A DNA stretch of 34,007 nt, taken from assembly GCA_021325315.1 (NCBI GenBank), contig JAJPHK010000027.1, positions 1-34,007 of the forward strand, read 5' to 3'. Under the pieces are notes generated by a model. It was not told the origin of the DNA and searched no databases. It worked only from the letters and a program-made list of their open reading frames with translations. Position 1 is the stretch's first letter. Every line of letters begins with the position of its first letter. This DNA is from Alphaproteobacteria bacterium (lineage in GTDB: Bacteria > Pseudomonadota > Alphaproteobacteria > Rhizobiales > Xanthobacteraceae). A program made the translations under genes and the position numbers. This document shows, in pieces, positions 25,516 to 34,007 of this stretch.

Positions 25516-26829
25516 TCAAAAGCTTTCTCTTAGCCAGCGCCCAACTTGAATGAAGTAGCCGCCCGGTTCCCCGGCGCGCCTCCGGCGCGGCTCGAAGTGT
25601 TCGCGGTAGGCATATTGTGGATAAACCAGAAGACCGGCAGCGACGGAAAAACCCGGTCCTTCGCCCCAGTTTCTTAGTCCTGCGATTCCGAGCGGCCGGC
25701 CGATGCGAACGGCGCGATCGAATATCCGGCTCGTCAGTTCGAGAAGACCCGTGAGCTCCGCGCCCGCGCCTGTGAGTACGATCTGCCGGCTCGGCTCGCC
25801 GAATACGCCGGCCGCTTTCATCCGTTCGCGCAGCAATTCCAGAATTTCTTCGGCGCGCGGTTTTGTCACGCCGACAATGCGCGCCCGTGTGACTGCGTCG
25901 GGGCCGTCATAGTCGCCATCGCCGAACGGCACCGTGATCATATCGTAGTGGTCGGAGCTCGTACCGATCACGCTGCCATGCAGCGTCTTGAGCCGCTCCG
26001 CGTCAGAGAGGCGAAGCGAGAGTCCGCGCGCGAGATCCATGGTGATGTGGTGACCGCCGAGCGCGATGCCGTCGACGTGCACGCAGTGTCCGCCGACGAA
26101 CGCGGCGAGTGTCGTCGTGCCCGCACCGCAATCGATCACGGTCGCGCCAAGCTCGGCTTCGTCTTCCGAGAGTGTTGCGAGACCCGCCGCGTAGGGTGCG
26201 GCGACCACGGCCTGAACCGTCAGATGGCAGCGCTCGACGCAAAGAATGAGATTGCGGAGCGCCGGCAAGTCGGCGGTGACGACATGCAGCTCGACCGCGA
26301 GATCGCGCGCAAGCATCCCGCGCGGGTCGCGAATTCCGCGATTGCCGTCGAGCGCGTAGTTCACCGGCAGCGAGTGCAGCACCGCGCGCCCGTCGCGGAT
26401 CGAATGCAGACTCGCGGCGTCGAGCACACGAGAGATGTCATGCTGCTCGACCGACGGTCCGTTCAGTTGCACGGCTGCGGAAAAAGATTCGCCGCCGATC
26501 CGCCCGCCGGAAAGCGCGAGCACGACCGACGCGATCTCCACGCCTGCTGTCTGCTCCGCGAGCGTCACGGCCTGGCGCACCGACTCTTCCGCGCGCGCAA
26601 GATCCGTGACCGCGCCTGCTTTGAGGCCGCTCGAACGCACCTGGCCGAGGCCAAGCACCTCGATCGAATGCGTACGGCCGTGAATCGCTTCATCCCCGCG
26701 GAACGGGCGCAACCGCGCGATCGTGCAGGAAACCTTATTGGTGCCGATGTCGAGCGCGGCGATGGTCGCCGCGCGGCGCGGCGAAAGCGGGCTCATGCGC
26801 GGCGCAAGACCGCGAGAAAGTGCGGTCAT
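25516..26829 (-). CDS. ftsA: Cell division protein FtsA
   Basis: An actin-like ATPase that anchors FtsZ to the membrane. The 437 residues contain the first phosphate loop AALDIGTNKVSCTIARL (24-40), the 1C domain inserted after it (about 95-180), the second phosphate loop ATVIDCGAGTTTLAAF, and the adenosine motif IVLTGAGAELTGL. The C-terminus ends QVGRWLRESF, an amphipathic membrane-targeting helix. The ATG overlaps the ftsQ TGA (ATGA, 26826-26829), so translation is probably coupled to ftsQ. The first 20 residues before the actin core are variable, so a slightly later start is possible. Confidence 0.95.
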   Translation of the reverse strand: MTALSRGLAPRMSPLSPRRAATIAALDIGTNKVSCTIARLRPFRGDEAIHGRTHSIEVLGLGQVRSSGLKAGAVTDLARAEESVRQAVTLAEQTAGVEIASVVLALSGGRIGGESFSAAVQLNGPSVEQHDISRVLDAASLHSIRDGRAVLHSLPVNYALDGNRGIRDPRGMLARDLAVELHVVTADLPALRNLILCVERCHLTVQAVVAAPYAAGLATLSEDEAELGATVIDCGAGTTTLAAFVGGHCVHVDGIALGGHHITMDLARGLSLRLSDAERLKTLHGSVIGTSSDHYDMITVPFGDGDYDGPDAVTRARIVGVTKPRAEEILELLRERMKAAGVFGEPSRQIVLTGAGAELTGLLELTSRIFDRAVRIGRPLGIAGLRNWGEGPGFSVAAGLLVYPQYAYREHFEPRRRRAGEPGGYFIQVGRWLRESF

Positions 26830-27761
26830 GTGTCTTTGCCCTTCTTTTTCGTGCGTTCCTTCATGGCGGCGTCCCGCGCGGCCATCGCTTCATCCGAAAG
26901 CCGCACTGTGACGCGATCGGAATCGCGCAAATCGATCACGCTCACATCGCGCGTGAGAATCTTGTCTTCGCGGTCGAGCGCGACGAGGCGAAGTAGCGCA
27001 ACATCGGCATTCTCCTCGGGCAACCGAACGTCGATCCCGTTTTTCAAGCGCAAATTCCAGCGCCGCTCGCCGACGAAGACCGCGGCCGCGACTTCCGACT
27101 TGATCGAGGGAAAGCGCTTCAGGAGCGTGTAGAGATCGGCGGCTTTCTTTTCGGCGCCCGCTCCGACCACGAACGGAAGCGGAGAGTTGCGCATGTCGTT
27201 CGCGGAAATCTCGTCGATCACCGTGCCGTCCTTCGAGACGATGGAGAACTTGCCGTGGTTCTGCCAGACGGCGTAAGGCTGCTTTTCCTCGATTTTGATT
27301 TCGAGGCGCCCGGGGTAGAGCTTGCGTACGGCCGCGTCCGCGATCCACGGATTTTTCAGAAGTTTCGCACGCATTCCTTCGGCATCGATCAGGAAAAGCG
27401 TAGAATTCTCGGTAATCCCCGCGATCCGCATGATGTCTTCGCGGCTGATGCGCTTTGCGCCTTCCAGCATTACGGTCGCTTTTTCGAAGCCGGCCGTTTG
27501 CGCGGCGCGATCGGCTGTGTCGTGCAGCGATGCATAGAATTTATCGAGATGTCCGCCCTTCACCGCGCCGTAAGCGCCGGTGAGCGCGAGCAGCGCGATG
27601 ACGAGCAGAATTTCCGTGCCGCGCAGGAAGCGATATTCCTTTAGGCGAACCGCAACGCGGCGGATGAAGAGCGAAAAACGGCTGGGCGGCGCAACGTCAA
27701 ACATCTCCTCCGGGCCTTGCCGGGGATTTATCGATTGAGCGAAGCGTCCTCCACGATCCAT
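26826..27761 (-). CDS. ftsQ: Cell division protein FtsQ
   Basis: A bitopic inner-membrane protein that links early and late division proteins. Of 311 residues, about 1-45 are cytoplasmic and basic. One membrane helix follows (about 49-66, GTEILLVIALLALTGAYG). The periplasmic POTRA domain comes next (about 90-160, ATVMLEGAKRISREDIMRIA), then the FtsQ beta domain. The tail is lysine-rich (KERTKKKGKDT). The ATG at 27761 overlaps the end of ddlB by 34 bases; an alternative ATG at 27704 (residue 20, MFDVAPPSRF) would give no overlap. The gene ends in a 4-base overlap with ftsA. Confidence 0.92.
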   Translation of the reverse strand: MDRGGRFAQSINPRQGPEEMFDVAPPSRFSLFIRRVAVRLKEYRFLRGTEILLVIALLALTGAYGAVKGGHLDKFYASLHDTADRAAQTAGFEKATVMLEGAKRISREDIMRIAGITENSTLFLIDAEGMRAKLLKNPWIADAAVRKLYPGRLEIKIEEKQPYAVWQNHGKFSIVSKDGTVIDEISANDMRNSPLPFVVGAGAEKKAADLYTLLKRFPSIKSEVAAAVFVGERRWNLRLKNGIDVRLPEENADVALLRLVALDREDKILTRDVSVIDLRDSDRVTVRLSDEAMAARDAAMKERTKKKGKDT

Positions 27762-28651
27762 GTCACCAACTCGCCGAACGAATGGCCGGCGTGCGCGGCC
27801 ATTTCGGGCACCAGCGAGGTTTCGGTCATGCCGGGCTGGGTGTTGACCTCAAGACAAATGAGATCCCCCGAGCCGCCGGGTTGGTTATCAAAGCGGAAAT
27901 CCGCTCGGCTAATTCCCCGGCATCCGAGGGCGCGGTGCGCCGTAAGCGCCAGCTTCTGCGCCCGTTGGTAAATATTTGGTAAAATTTTAGCAGGAAGTAT
28001 GTGGCGGGAACCGCCGGGGGCGTATTTGGACTCGTAATCGTAGAAACGGCTCGTGGGTACAATCTCGATCACTCCCAAAGGCTTATCGCCCATCACCGCG
28101 CAGGTGAGTTCCAGCCCCGGCACATAACGTTCCACCATCAGGATTTCGCCGTAGGGCCAGTCGGCCCGCGAAAGCTCCTGCGGCGGATGCTTGTGTTCCT
28201 GGGTGACGATAAAGACGCCGACGCTCGACCCCTCCGCCGGCGGCTTGATCACATAGGGCGGCTCCATGACGTGGGATTTCGCCGCCTCCGCACGCGAAAC
28301 AAGCTTGCCCTCGGCGACCGGAACGCCGGCCGCGGCCATCACGATCTTGGCCTGGGGCTTGTCCATGGCGAGTGCGGAAGCGAGCACTCCGGAATGCGTA
28401 TAGGGAATCTGAAGCACTTCCAGGATGCCCTGCATCGTTCCGTCCTCGCCGGGAGAACCGTGCAGGACGTTGAAGGCAACATCCGGATTTAATTTCGCAA
28501 GCACCTCGGCGATGTCGCGTTGCACGTCGACAAACGTAACATTGTAGCCCGCTTTCTCGAGTGCCGAGCCACAGGCCTTGCCCGAACGGAGCGAAACTTC
28601 CCGCTCCGCGGACCAGCCGCCCATCAGCACCGCGACGTGCTTCTTGCTCAT
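27728..28651 (-). CDS. ddlB: D-alanine--D-alanine ligase
   Basis: An ATP-grasp enzyme that joins two D-alanines for the peptidoglycan stem. The 307 residues match the normal DdlB length. Motifs seen are [18 protein letters not shown] (8-25), the acidic [12 protein letters not shown] loop, [29 protein letters not shown] (ATP grasp), [10 protein letters not shown], and RADFRFD with [17 protein letters not shown] holding the magnesium ligands. I chose the ATG at 28651 because it overlaps the murB stop by four bases (ATGA) and has GGGGAAAA before it. Confidence 0.96.
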   Translation of the reverse strand: MSKKHVAVLMGGWSAEREVSLRSGKACGSALEKAGYNVTFVDVQRDIAEVLAKLNPDVAFNVLHGSPGEDGTMQGILEVLQIPYTHSGVLASALAMDKPQAKIVMAAAGVPVAEGKLVSRAEAAKSHVMEPPYVIKPPAEGSSVGVFIVTQEHKHPPQELSRADWPYGEILMVERYVPGLELTCAVMGDKPLGVIEIVPTSRFYDYESKYAPGGSRHILPAKILPNIYQRAQKLALTAHRALGCRGISRADFRFDNQPGGSGDLICLEVNTQPGMTETSLVPEMAAHAGHSFGELVTWIVEDASLNR

Positions 28652-29568
28652 GCGGTTTTCCCCAAGCGCACGATTTCCCACTCCAGCTCAACGCCGGAAT
28701 TTTCTTTTACCCGCCGCCTGACTTCCTCGCCAAGATTTTCAATGTCGGCGGCCGTCGCGTTGCCGCGATTAATGAGGAAATTGCAATGCATCTCCGAAAC
28801 CTGCGCGTCGCCTACGACGAGTCCGCGGCAGCCGGCGGCGTCGATCAGTTGCCAGGATTTTTGGCCCGGCGGATTCTTGAACGTGGAGCCGCCGGTGCGG
28901 CTCTTGATCGGCTGTGTGGACTCGCGCGCCTCGGTGATTTTTTCCATCTCCGCGGCAATGGCCGCCGGATCGCCCGGCTCTCCTTTGTAAATCGCCTGCG
29001 TGAAGATGAAGTCCTTCGGAACGCTGCTGTGACGATAGCTGTAACCGAAATCTCCGTTCTTCAGCACATGCAGCTTGCCCTTGCGGTCGATCGCCCGCGC
29101 TTCGACGAGTGCGTCTTTCGTCTCGCGGCCGTAGGCGCCCGCGTTCATCCGCAGCGCGCCGCCAATCGCGCCCGGCACACCGCGATAGAAGGCAAGGCCC
29201 GAAAGTCCCGCATCCGCCGCCGTGCGCGAAACCTTCACGTCGGGAACCGCCGTTCCGGTTTTGACGAGATCGTCCTCGACCGTCACCTCATTGAAGCCGC
29301 GCGCGAGGCGAATGACCACGCCCTCCACGCCGCCGTCACGGACGAGCAAGTTCGAGCCGAGCCCGATCGCCGTCACGGGGATTTCCGGCGGAAGATTCAA
29401 GAGAAAATAAGCCAGGTCTTCCTCGTCGGCGGGCGTGAACAAAACCTGCGCCGGGCCTCCGACGCGAAACCAGGTCACGTCCGAAAGCCTTTGATTCGCA
29501 AGCATGCGGCCGCGCAGTTTCGGCATGGCGGCGGAAAGTGCGGGAACGATATCGGGAAAGCCCGTCAC
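28648..29568 (-). CDS. murB: UDP-N-acetylenolpyruvoylglucosamine reductase
   Basis: An FAD enzyme that reduces UDP-GlcNAc-enolpyruvate to UDP-MurNAc with NADPH. With the GTG at 29568 it has 306 residues. The FAD domain shows [36 protein letters not shown] and [19 protein letters not shown]. The catalytic serine lies in [10 protein letters not shown], and the C-terminal acid in [12 protein letters not shown]. This start is preferred to an upstream GTG (29589) for two reasons: it overlaps the amidotransferase stop as GTGA (29565-29568), and it has a GGAG seven bases upstream. Confidence 0.95.
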   Translation of the reverse strand: MTGFPDIVPALSAAMPKLRGRMLANQRLSDVTWFRVGGPAQVLFTPADEEDLAYFLLNLPPEIPVTAIGLGSNLLVRDGGVEGVVIRLARGFNEVTVEDDLVKTGTAVPDVKVSRTAADAGLSGLAFYRGVPGAIGGALRMNAGAYGRETKDALVEARAIDRKGKLHVLKNGDFGYSYRHSSVPKDFIFTQAIYKGEPGDPAAIAAEMEKITEARESTQPIKSRTGGSTFKNPPGQKSWQLIDAAGCRGLVVGDAQVSEMHCNFLINRGNATAADIENLGEEVRRRVKENSGVELEWEIVRLGKTA

Positions 29569-30266
29569 GAGAACGCTCCACCGAGCCACGCGGAGAATAC
29601 CTTGCGTCCTGCTTCAGCGGCGCGCGCGCCGGCTTCACCAGTTTGACGCCGAACTTCGCGCAGATCGATCTTCGCCTTGCCGAGTTCGACCGTGTGGCCG
29701 ATCAGCCATTGCTCGATCTTCGCCGGGTTCATTTCGATATGAAATTGCAGGCCGAGCGCATGCTTGCCTATCTGGAACGCCTGATGCGGACAAACGGGCG
29801 TACTGGCGAGGTTCACGGCGCCGTCCGCGAGCGTGAAATTATCTCCGTGCCAGTGCAGGACGGGGACACCTTTGAGCGGCGCGAGCACCGATTTTTCGCC
29901 GGCTGCTGTAAGCTTCACCGACGCCCAGCCGATCTCTTTTTCGGGGCCCGGTTTCACGTCGGCGCCGAGCGCATAGGCAATTAGCTGCGCGCCGAGGCAA
30001 ACACCCAACGTCGGTTTCTTCGCGTCGAGCCGTGCGCGCACGGCCGCGATCTCCTCGCGCAGAAAGGGATAGATTTCCTCCTCGTAGACGCCGATCGGTC
30101 CGCCAAGAAGAAGCACGAGATCGGGATCCAAAAGCGTTTCGCGTTCGATTTTCTCGACGCCCGCCTCAAGATACCGCAGGCCGAAGCCGCGTTCCTTGAG
30201 CAGGTCCGCGAGCACGCCCGCATCCTCGAAAGCGACATGACGGACCGCCAGACACTCGCGCATCAT
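29565..30266 (-). CDS. Class I glutamine amidotransferase inside the dcw operon
   Basis: Takes ammonia from glutamine for an unknown acceptor. The 233 residues carry a full triad: Cys90 in [11 protein letters not shown], and His176 and Glu178 in [26 protein letters not shown] (53-70) is the oxyanion strand. The protein resembles stand-alone GMP-synthase-like GATases. It is not the murC or murB product; it lies between them. Its ATG overlaps the murC stop (30263-30266) and its stop overlaps the murB GTG, so it is an integral operon member. Gram-positive GatD-MurT amidates lipid II, but GatD uses a Cys-His pair and no MurT-like gene is adjacent here. A role in wall metabolism is therefore inference. 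Confidence 0.88.
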   Translation of the reverse strand: MMRECLAVRHVAFEDAGVLADLLKERGFGLRYLEAGVEKIERETLLDPDLVLLLGGPIGVYEEEIYPFLREEIAAVRARLDAKKPTLGVCLGAQLIAYALGADVKPGPEKEIGWASVKLTAAGEKSVLAPLKGVPVLHWHGDNFTLADGAVNLASTPVCPHQAFQIGKHALGLQFHIEMNPAKIEQWLIGHTVELGKAKIDLREVRRQTGEAGARAAEAGRKVFSAWLGGAFS

Positions 30267-31663
30267 TGACTCGCGAGTTCGCACGGCAGCGCGTAGGCCC
30301 ATTGCGTGATGTTGCCTGCGCCGAGAAACACGACGTAATCGCCGGATTTCGCGATTTTCCTAACAATCCCAGCGATCGCCTCTGGCCCGTCGATTGCGAT
30401 CACATGGCGATGGCCGCGCGCCCGGATGCCCTGCACCAGCGCGTCGCGGTCAATGCCGGGGATCGGCTTTTCGCCGGCGGTATAGACCGGCGCCACCATC
30501 ACGTGATCCGCGTCGTTGAAACAGGTGCAAAACTGATCGAACAAATCCCTGAGCCGCGTGAAGCGGTGCGGCTGCATGATCGCGATGACATGGCCCTTTG
30601 TGGAAGCGCGCGCCGCTTTCAGCACCGCGCCGATCTCGACGGGATGATGACCGTAATCGTCGAACACCGTTATTCCGTTCCACTCGCCCGTGCGCGTGAA
30701 GCGCCGCTTCACGCCGCCGAAATTTTTCAGCGCCGCGCGGATTTTGTCGGCCGGGATTCCAAGCTCGAGCGCGACCGTAATCGCCGCCGTCGCGTTCAGC
30801 GCATTGTGATGCCCCGGCATCGGCAGAAGAATATCCTTGATTTCAGTCGCCTTCTCGCCGTTACGGTTGCGAATAAGAATATTGAAACGGCACACGCCGC
30901 CGTCGAGATTGACGTCCATCAACCGCACATCCGCCTGCGGATTGACGCCGTAGGTAATGACCTGGCGGTCCTCGATCTTGCCGACGAGACTCTGCACCAC
31001 GGGATGATCGAGGCACATCACCGCAAAACCATAGAACGGCACGTTACCGACAAAGGAAACAAACGCCTCCTTCACCGCGTCGAACGTCTTGAAATGATCG
31101 AGATGCTCCGGGTCGACATTGGTGACGACCGCGACATCGGCCGGGAGCTTCAGGAACGTGCCGTCGCTTTCGTCCGCCTCCACCACCATCCATTCGCCCG
31201 CGCCGAGGCGGGCGTTGGTGCCGTAAGCGTTGATGATACCGCCGTTGATCACGGTAGGATCCATGCCGCCCGCGTCCAGGAGCGCTGCCACCATTGAAGT
31301 CGTCGTCGTTTTCCCGTGCGTGCCGGCGATAGCAACGCAGGATTTCAACCGCATCAATTCGGCGAGCATCTCCGCGCGGCGAACGACCGGAAGGCGCTTC
31401 GCGCGCGCGGCCATGAGCTCGGGATTGTCGCGCTGCACGGCGGACGAAACGACGACCACGCCCGCGCCTTCGACATGCTTCGCGTCGTGGCCGATGGAAA
31501 TCTGGATGCCCTTCTCGCGCAGCCGCTTCACATTGGCGCCGTCGGCGGCGTCCGAGCCGCGCACCTTGTAACCGAGATTGGCAAGCACCTCGGCGATGCC
31601 GCTCATGCCGATGCCGCCGATCCCGACGAAATGAATCGGGCCGAGTTCGTGGGGGAGTTTCAT
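30263..31663 (-). CDS. murC: UDP-N-acetylmuramate--L-alanine ligase
   Basis: Adds the first amino acid, L-alanine, to UDP-MurNAc using ATP. With the ATG at 31663 it has 466 residues. Visible are the Rossmann [17 protein letters not shown] (11-27), the P-loop GTHGKTTTT (114-122), [22 protein letters not shown] and [11 protein letters not shown]. The earlier frame to 31726 adds 21 unrelated residues. The ATG overlaps the murG stop as ATGA (31660-31663), and its own stop overlaps the amidotransferase start, which fixes both ends. Confidence 0.96.
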   Translation of the reverse strand: MKLPHELGPIHFVGIGGIGMSGIAEVLANLGYKVRGSDAADGANVKRLREKGIQISIGHDAKHVEGAGVVVVSSAVQRDNPELMAARAKRLPVVRRAEMLAELMRLKSCVAIAGTHGKTTTTSMVAALLDAGGMDPTVINGGIINAYGTNARLGAGEWMVVEADESDGTFLKLPADVAVVTNVDPEHLDHFKTFDAVKEAFVSFVGNVPFYGFAVMCLDHPVVQSLVGKIEDRQVITYGVNPQADVRLMDVNLDGGVCRFNILIRNRNGEKATEIKDILLPMPGHHNALNATAAITVALELGIPADKIRAALKNFGGVKRRFTRTGEWNGITVFDDYGHHPVEIGAVLKAARASTKGHVIAIMQPHRFTRLRDLFDQFCTCFNDADHVMVAPVYTAGEKPIPGIDRDALVQGIRARGHRHVIAIDGPEAIAGIVRKIAKSGDYVVFLGAGNITQWAYALPCELASQ

Positions 31664-32790
31664 GCGGTAGGGTTTTGACCGATTTGTTGGATACGGGCAA
31701 CGCGCAAAACGAGGTCGGCCAAACACTCGGCCGCATCAGGGTTTCCGGTGCGCCTCGCGGCGGCCGCCATGCCCGAAAGCGTATCGGGATCGGCCAAAAG
31801 ATGAGCGAGTTCCTGCGCAAGCCGCTCCGACGTGAACTCCGCCTGCCGGATCAGCATCGCACCGCCCGCGGCGGCAAGCGCCATCGCATTCGCGAGCTGG
31901 TCGTTATCGAGGGCGTGCGGGAGTGGCACCAGAATCGCGGGCCGGCCGAGGGCCGCGAGTTCCGCGACGGTCGAAGCCCCCGAGCGCGCGATCACAAGCT
32001 GGCTTGCCGCCATCTTGGCCGGCAAATCCTTGAAGAAGGTCGCGATCTCCGCCCGCAAGCCGAGCCGCGCATAGACCGCCTTCACTTCGGCCACGTCCTC
32101 CTCGCGGCATTGCTGCACGACCTGAAAGCGGCTGCGCAGCGCGGGTGTGCATAGCTCGATCGCCCCCGGCACGATCTCGCTCATGATGCGCGCGCCCTGG
32201 CTGCCGCCGAAGACAAGCAACCGGATCGCGCTCGCGCCCTGCGGCGATTCGTAAGGCGCGGAAGCGGCTGCCCGCACCGCCGCGCGTACGGGATTGCCCG
32301 TATGCGTCGCCTTCGCCGCGAGGTCGGGACGGTTGGTGAAGATGTTCGGATAGCCTGTGGCGATCGCGGTCGCGCGCGAGGCGAGCGCACGGTTCGCGCG
32401 TCCCATCACCGCGTTCTGCTCGTGCACGATGCGCGGCACGCCCGTAAGCCACGCCGCGATCAAGGGCGGAAAGGTCGGATAGCCGCCGAAGCCCACGACC
32501 GCATCGGGGCGAAGCCACAGCATCAGGAAAATCGCTTTCAGAATCCCGATGCCGAGAACGAAAAGCGTCCACAGGAGACGAATCGGGTTTCCTCCGCGCA
32601 CGGTATCGGAAGGAACGACATGAATTTTCCGCGCCGGAAAATTCCCCGCATAGGCGGCGGCCCGGCTGTCGGTCGCAAGATCGACCGTAATGCCGCGCGC
32701 GGCCAACACATTCGCAAGCGCTTCCGCGGGGAACAAGTGACCGCCCGTTCCCCCCGCCGCCAGCAAAACAAGCGGCGCGCGTTTGCTCAT
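31660..32790 (-). CDS. murG: Lipid II synthase (UDP-GlcNAc transferase)
   Basis: Transfers GlcNAc to lipid I on the cytoplasmic face of the inner membrane, giving lipid II. The 376 residues are a GT-B glycosyltransferase. The first glycine-rich loop is [16 protein letters not shown] (10-25), with a hydrophobic membrane-docking patch ([17 protein letters not shown]). [14 protein letters not shown] and [14 protein letters not shown] follow. The second domain has [13 protein letters not shown] and [15 protein letters not shown], which bind the UDP-GlcNAc. The ATG at 32790 overlaps the ftsW stop as ATGA. A longer frame to 33219 is a shadow of ftsW. Confidence 0.96.
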   Translation of the reverse strand: MSKRAPLVLLAAGGTGGHLFPAEALANVLAARGITVDLATDSRAAAYAGNFPARKIHVVPSDTVRGGNPIRLLWTLFVLGIGILKAIFLMLWLRPDAVVGFGGYPTFPPLIAAWLTGVPRIVHEQNAVMGRANRALASRATAIATGYPNIFTNRPDLAAKATHTGNPVRAAVRAAASAPYESPQGASAIRLLVFGGSQGARIMSEIVPGAIELCTPALRSRFQVVQQCREEDVAEVKAVYARLGLRAEIATFFKDLPAKMAASQLVIARSGASTVAELAALGRPAILVPLPHALDNDQLANAMALAAAGGAMLIRQAEFTSERLAQELAHLLADPDTLSGMAAAARRTGNPDAAECLADLVLRVARIQQIGQNPTA

Positions 32791-33947
32791 CGAGCCGCGC
32801 TCTCGGCGTAAAACGCGGGCATCGCGTGCTCGGCGTCGACCCGTGCCTGCGGACGCTTGCGCGTGAGTGCGATCAGCATGCCCATACCGAGCGCGAGCGA
32901 AATCAGCGACGAGCCGCCGTAGGAGACGAACGGAAGCGTCATGCCCTTCGACGGCATGAGATAAAGGCTCACCGCCATGGCGATTGCCGACTGCAAGCCG
33001 AACAGAAGCGCGAGCCCCGAGACCGCAAGACGCGCGAAGGCATCCTGCTCGCGCATCGCGTGCTTCAGCGAGCGCAGCACCAGGAACGAAAACAGCGCGA
33101 GGATGATCAGGCAAAGAATGAGCCCGAACTCCTCCGCCGCCACCGCATAGATAAAGTCGGTGTGGCTGTCGGGCAGAATACGCTTCACCGTGCCCTCGCC
33201 CGGCCCCCTGCCGAACCAACCGCCGCGCATGAACGATTCTAATGACGTGTCGATCTGGAATGTGTCGCCCGAAGCGGGATCGAGGAAACGCTGCAGCCGG
33301 CTCGTGACATGCGGGATGAATTTATACGCGCCGAAGATGCCGGCCACGGCGGCACCCGTGAAACCCAAAGTCCAGATCCAGCGCAGGCCCGCGAGGAAAA
33401 AGAGCGCGCCCCAGGTGACGGACAAGAGCACCGTCTGCCCGAAATCCGGCTGCAGGATGAGAAGGGGAATGCAGGTGAAGAGCATGGCGAAAGCGAACAT
33501 GGTCGCCGGCATCTCGGGGCGGCGGCCGCTTTCGGAAAACGCCCAGGCTGTAAGCACAACGAAAGCGGGCTTCATGAATTCGGAAGGCTGGATGTTGACG
33601 CCAAGCAGAACGAGCCAGCGCTTCGCGCCCTTGATCTCCGGTCCCGCCACGAGCGTCGCCATTACGAGCGCGAGGCTGATGAAAAAGACGATCATCGCAA
33701 GCCGCCGGATCGCGCGCGGCGAAAGCATGGAGGTACCGAGCATGACGACGGTTGCAGGCACCAGGAAGAGCGCTTGTTTGTGCACGAAATGGAACGGATC
33801 GATGCCGAGGCGGATCGCGACCGGCGGCGACGCCGCCAAGAGCAGCACGATCCCGATCAGCATCAAGGTCAGGATCGCGCCGACCAGGAGCCGGTCGACT
33901 GTCCACCACCATTCGCTCAGAGGCGTGCGCTGGGCGCGCGAAATCAT
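32787..33947 (-). CDS. ftsW: SEDS glycan polymerase FtsW
   Basis: Polymerises lipid II into septal glycan strands together with FtsI. The 386 residues hold about ten membrane helices, beginning near residue 20 (RLLVGAILTLMLIGIVLLLA). The conserved SEDS loops are visible: GAKRWLVLLGVNIQPSEFMK, QPDFGQTVLL, GGWFGRGPGEG, DSHTDFIYAVAAEEFG and LPFVSYGGSSL near the C-terminus. The large periplasmic loop carries the catalytic Asp region. The ATG overlaps the stop of the preceding gene, probably murD (33944-33947). Confidence 0.96.
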   Translation of the reverse strand: MISRAQRTPLSEWWWTVDRLLVGAILTLMLIGIVLLLAASPPVAIRLGIDPFHFVHKQALFLVPATVVMLGTSMLSPRAIRRLAMIVFFISLALVMATLVAGPEIKGAKRWLVLLGVNIQPSEFMKPAFVVLTAWAFSESGRRPEMPATMFAFAMLFTCIPLLILQPDFGQTVLLSVTWGALFFLAGLRWIWTLGFTGAAVAGIFGAYKFIPHVTSRLQRFLDPASGDTFQIDTSLESFMRGGWFGRGPGEGTVKRILPDSHTDFIYAVAAEEFGLILCLIILALFSFLVLRSLKHAMREQDAFARLAVSGLALLFGLQSAIAMAVSLYLMPSKGMTLPFVSYGGSSLISLALGMGMLIALTRKRPQARVDAEHAMPAFYAESAAR

Positions 33948-34007
33948 GCGGTTTTCCCTGTCCCTTGGAAGCCAGGAATAGCCCTTACAAGTTCACGAAA
34001 CCTTTCC
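33944..34007 (-). CDS. murD: Probable MurD, last 20 codons
   Basis: Reading into ftsW on the minus strand, an open frame ends ERFRELVRAIPGFQGTGKTA and stops with TGA that overlaps the ftsW ATG as ATGA. In alphaproteobacterial dcw clusters murD (UDP-MurNAc-L-Ala--D-Glu ligase) directly precedes ftsW, and a FRELV-type helix near the end fits its C-terminus. Only 20 residues are visible, so the name rests mainly on gene order and the overlap. Confidence 0.7.
   Translation of the reverse strand, partial: ERFRELVRAIPGFQGTGKTA

Overview
The window is chromosomal DNA of an alphaproteobacterium, most likely in the Hyphomicrobiales (Rhizobiales), near the Bradyrhizobium/Rhodopseudomonas group. Four things point there: a circularly permuted (two-piece) ssrA gene whose tag reads ANDNYAPVAQAA, an alpha-type SspB, the minus-strand order ftsW-murG-murC-murB-ddlB-ftsQ-ftsA-ftsZ-lpxC-bamD-recN-ligA, and GC-rich palindromic intergenic repeats. 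GC content is high throughout, and I see no prophage, IS transposase, CRISPR array, rRNA or tRNA gene.

Left part (1-4.2 kb): the 3' end of a pirin-family gene, then several small genes. These are a membrane protein, an acidic protein, two exported small proteins, a very basic DUF6496-type protein and a charged helical protein. A large periplasmic gamma-glutamyltransferase follows on the minus strand. Middle (4.3-15 kb): the permuted tmRNA gene lies directly upstream of sspB (ClpXP adaptor for ssrA-tagged proteins), which overlaps folA by one base. Then come a two-helix membrane protein, a 1133-residue AsmA-family protein, an LDHD-type FAD oxidase, a hot-dog thioesterase, and the pair pcrA/uvrD-prmA. 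From 15 to 17.3 kb lie a long-form aminopeptidase P and a DUF559 gene enclosed between two inverted REP-like palindromes.

Right part (17.3-34 kb): ligA, recN, bamD, lpxC, ftsZ, ftsA, ftsQ, ddlB, murB, an amidotransferase, murC, murG, ftsW and the last codons of a probable murD, all on the minus strand and so transcribed from high to low coordinates. These genes make lipid II precursors (MurD, C, B, Ddl), flip or polymerise and present them (MurG, FtsW), build the division ring (FtsQ, A, Z), commit lipid A synthesis (LpxC) and assist outer-membrane protein assembly (BamD). From murD to ftsA nearly every junction is a 4-base start/stop overlap, so the block looks translationally coupled. The ftsA-ftsZ gap is the first real break and carries two closely spaced GANTC sites.

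Most of the window is conserved housekeeping DNA and I found no convincing new multi-gene system. The best leads are the class I glutamine amidotransferase embedded in the cell-wall operon between murC and murB, the REP-DUF559-REP cassette, the ssrA-sspB linkage, and three long palindromic repeat elements.
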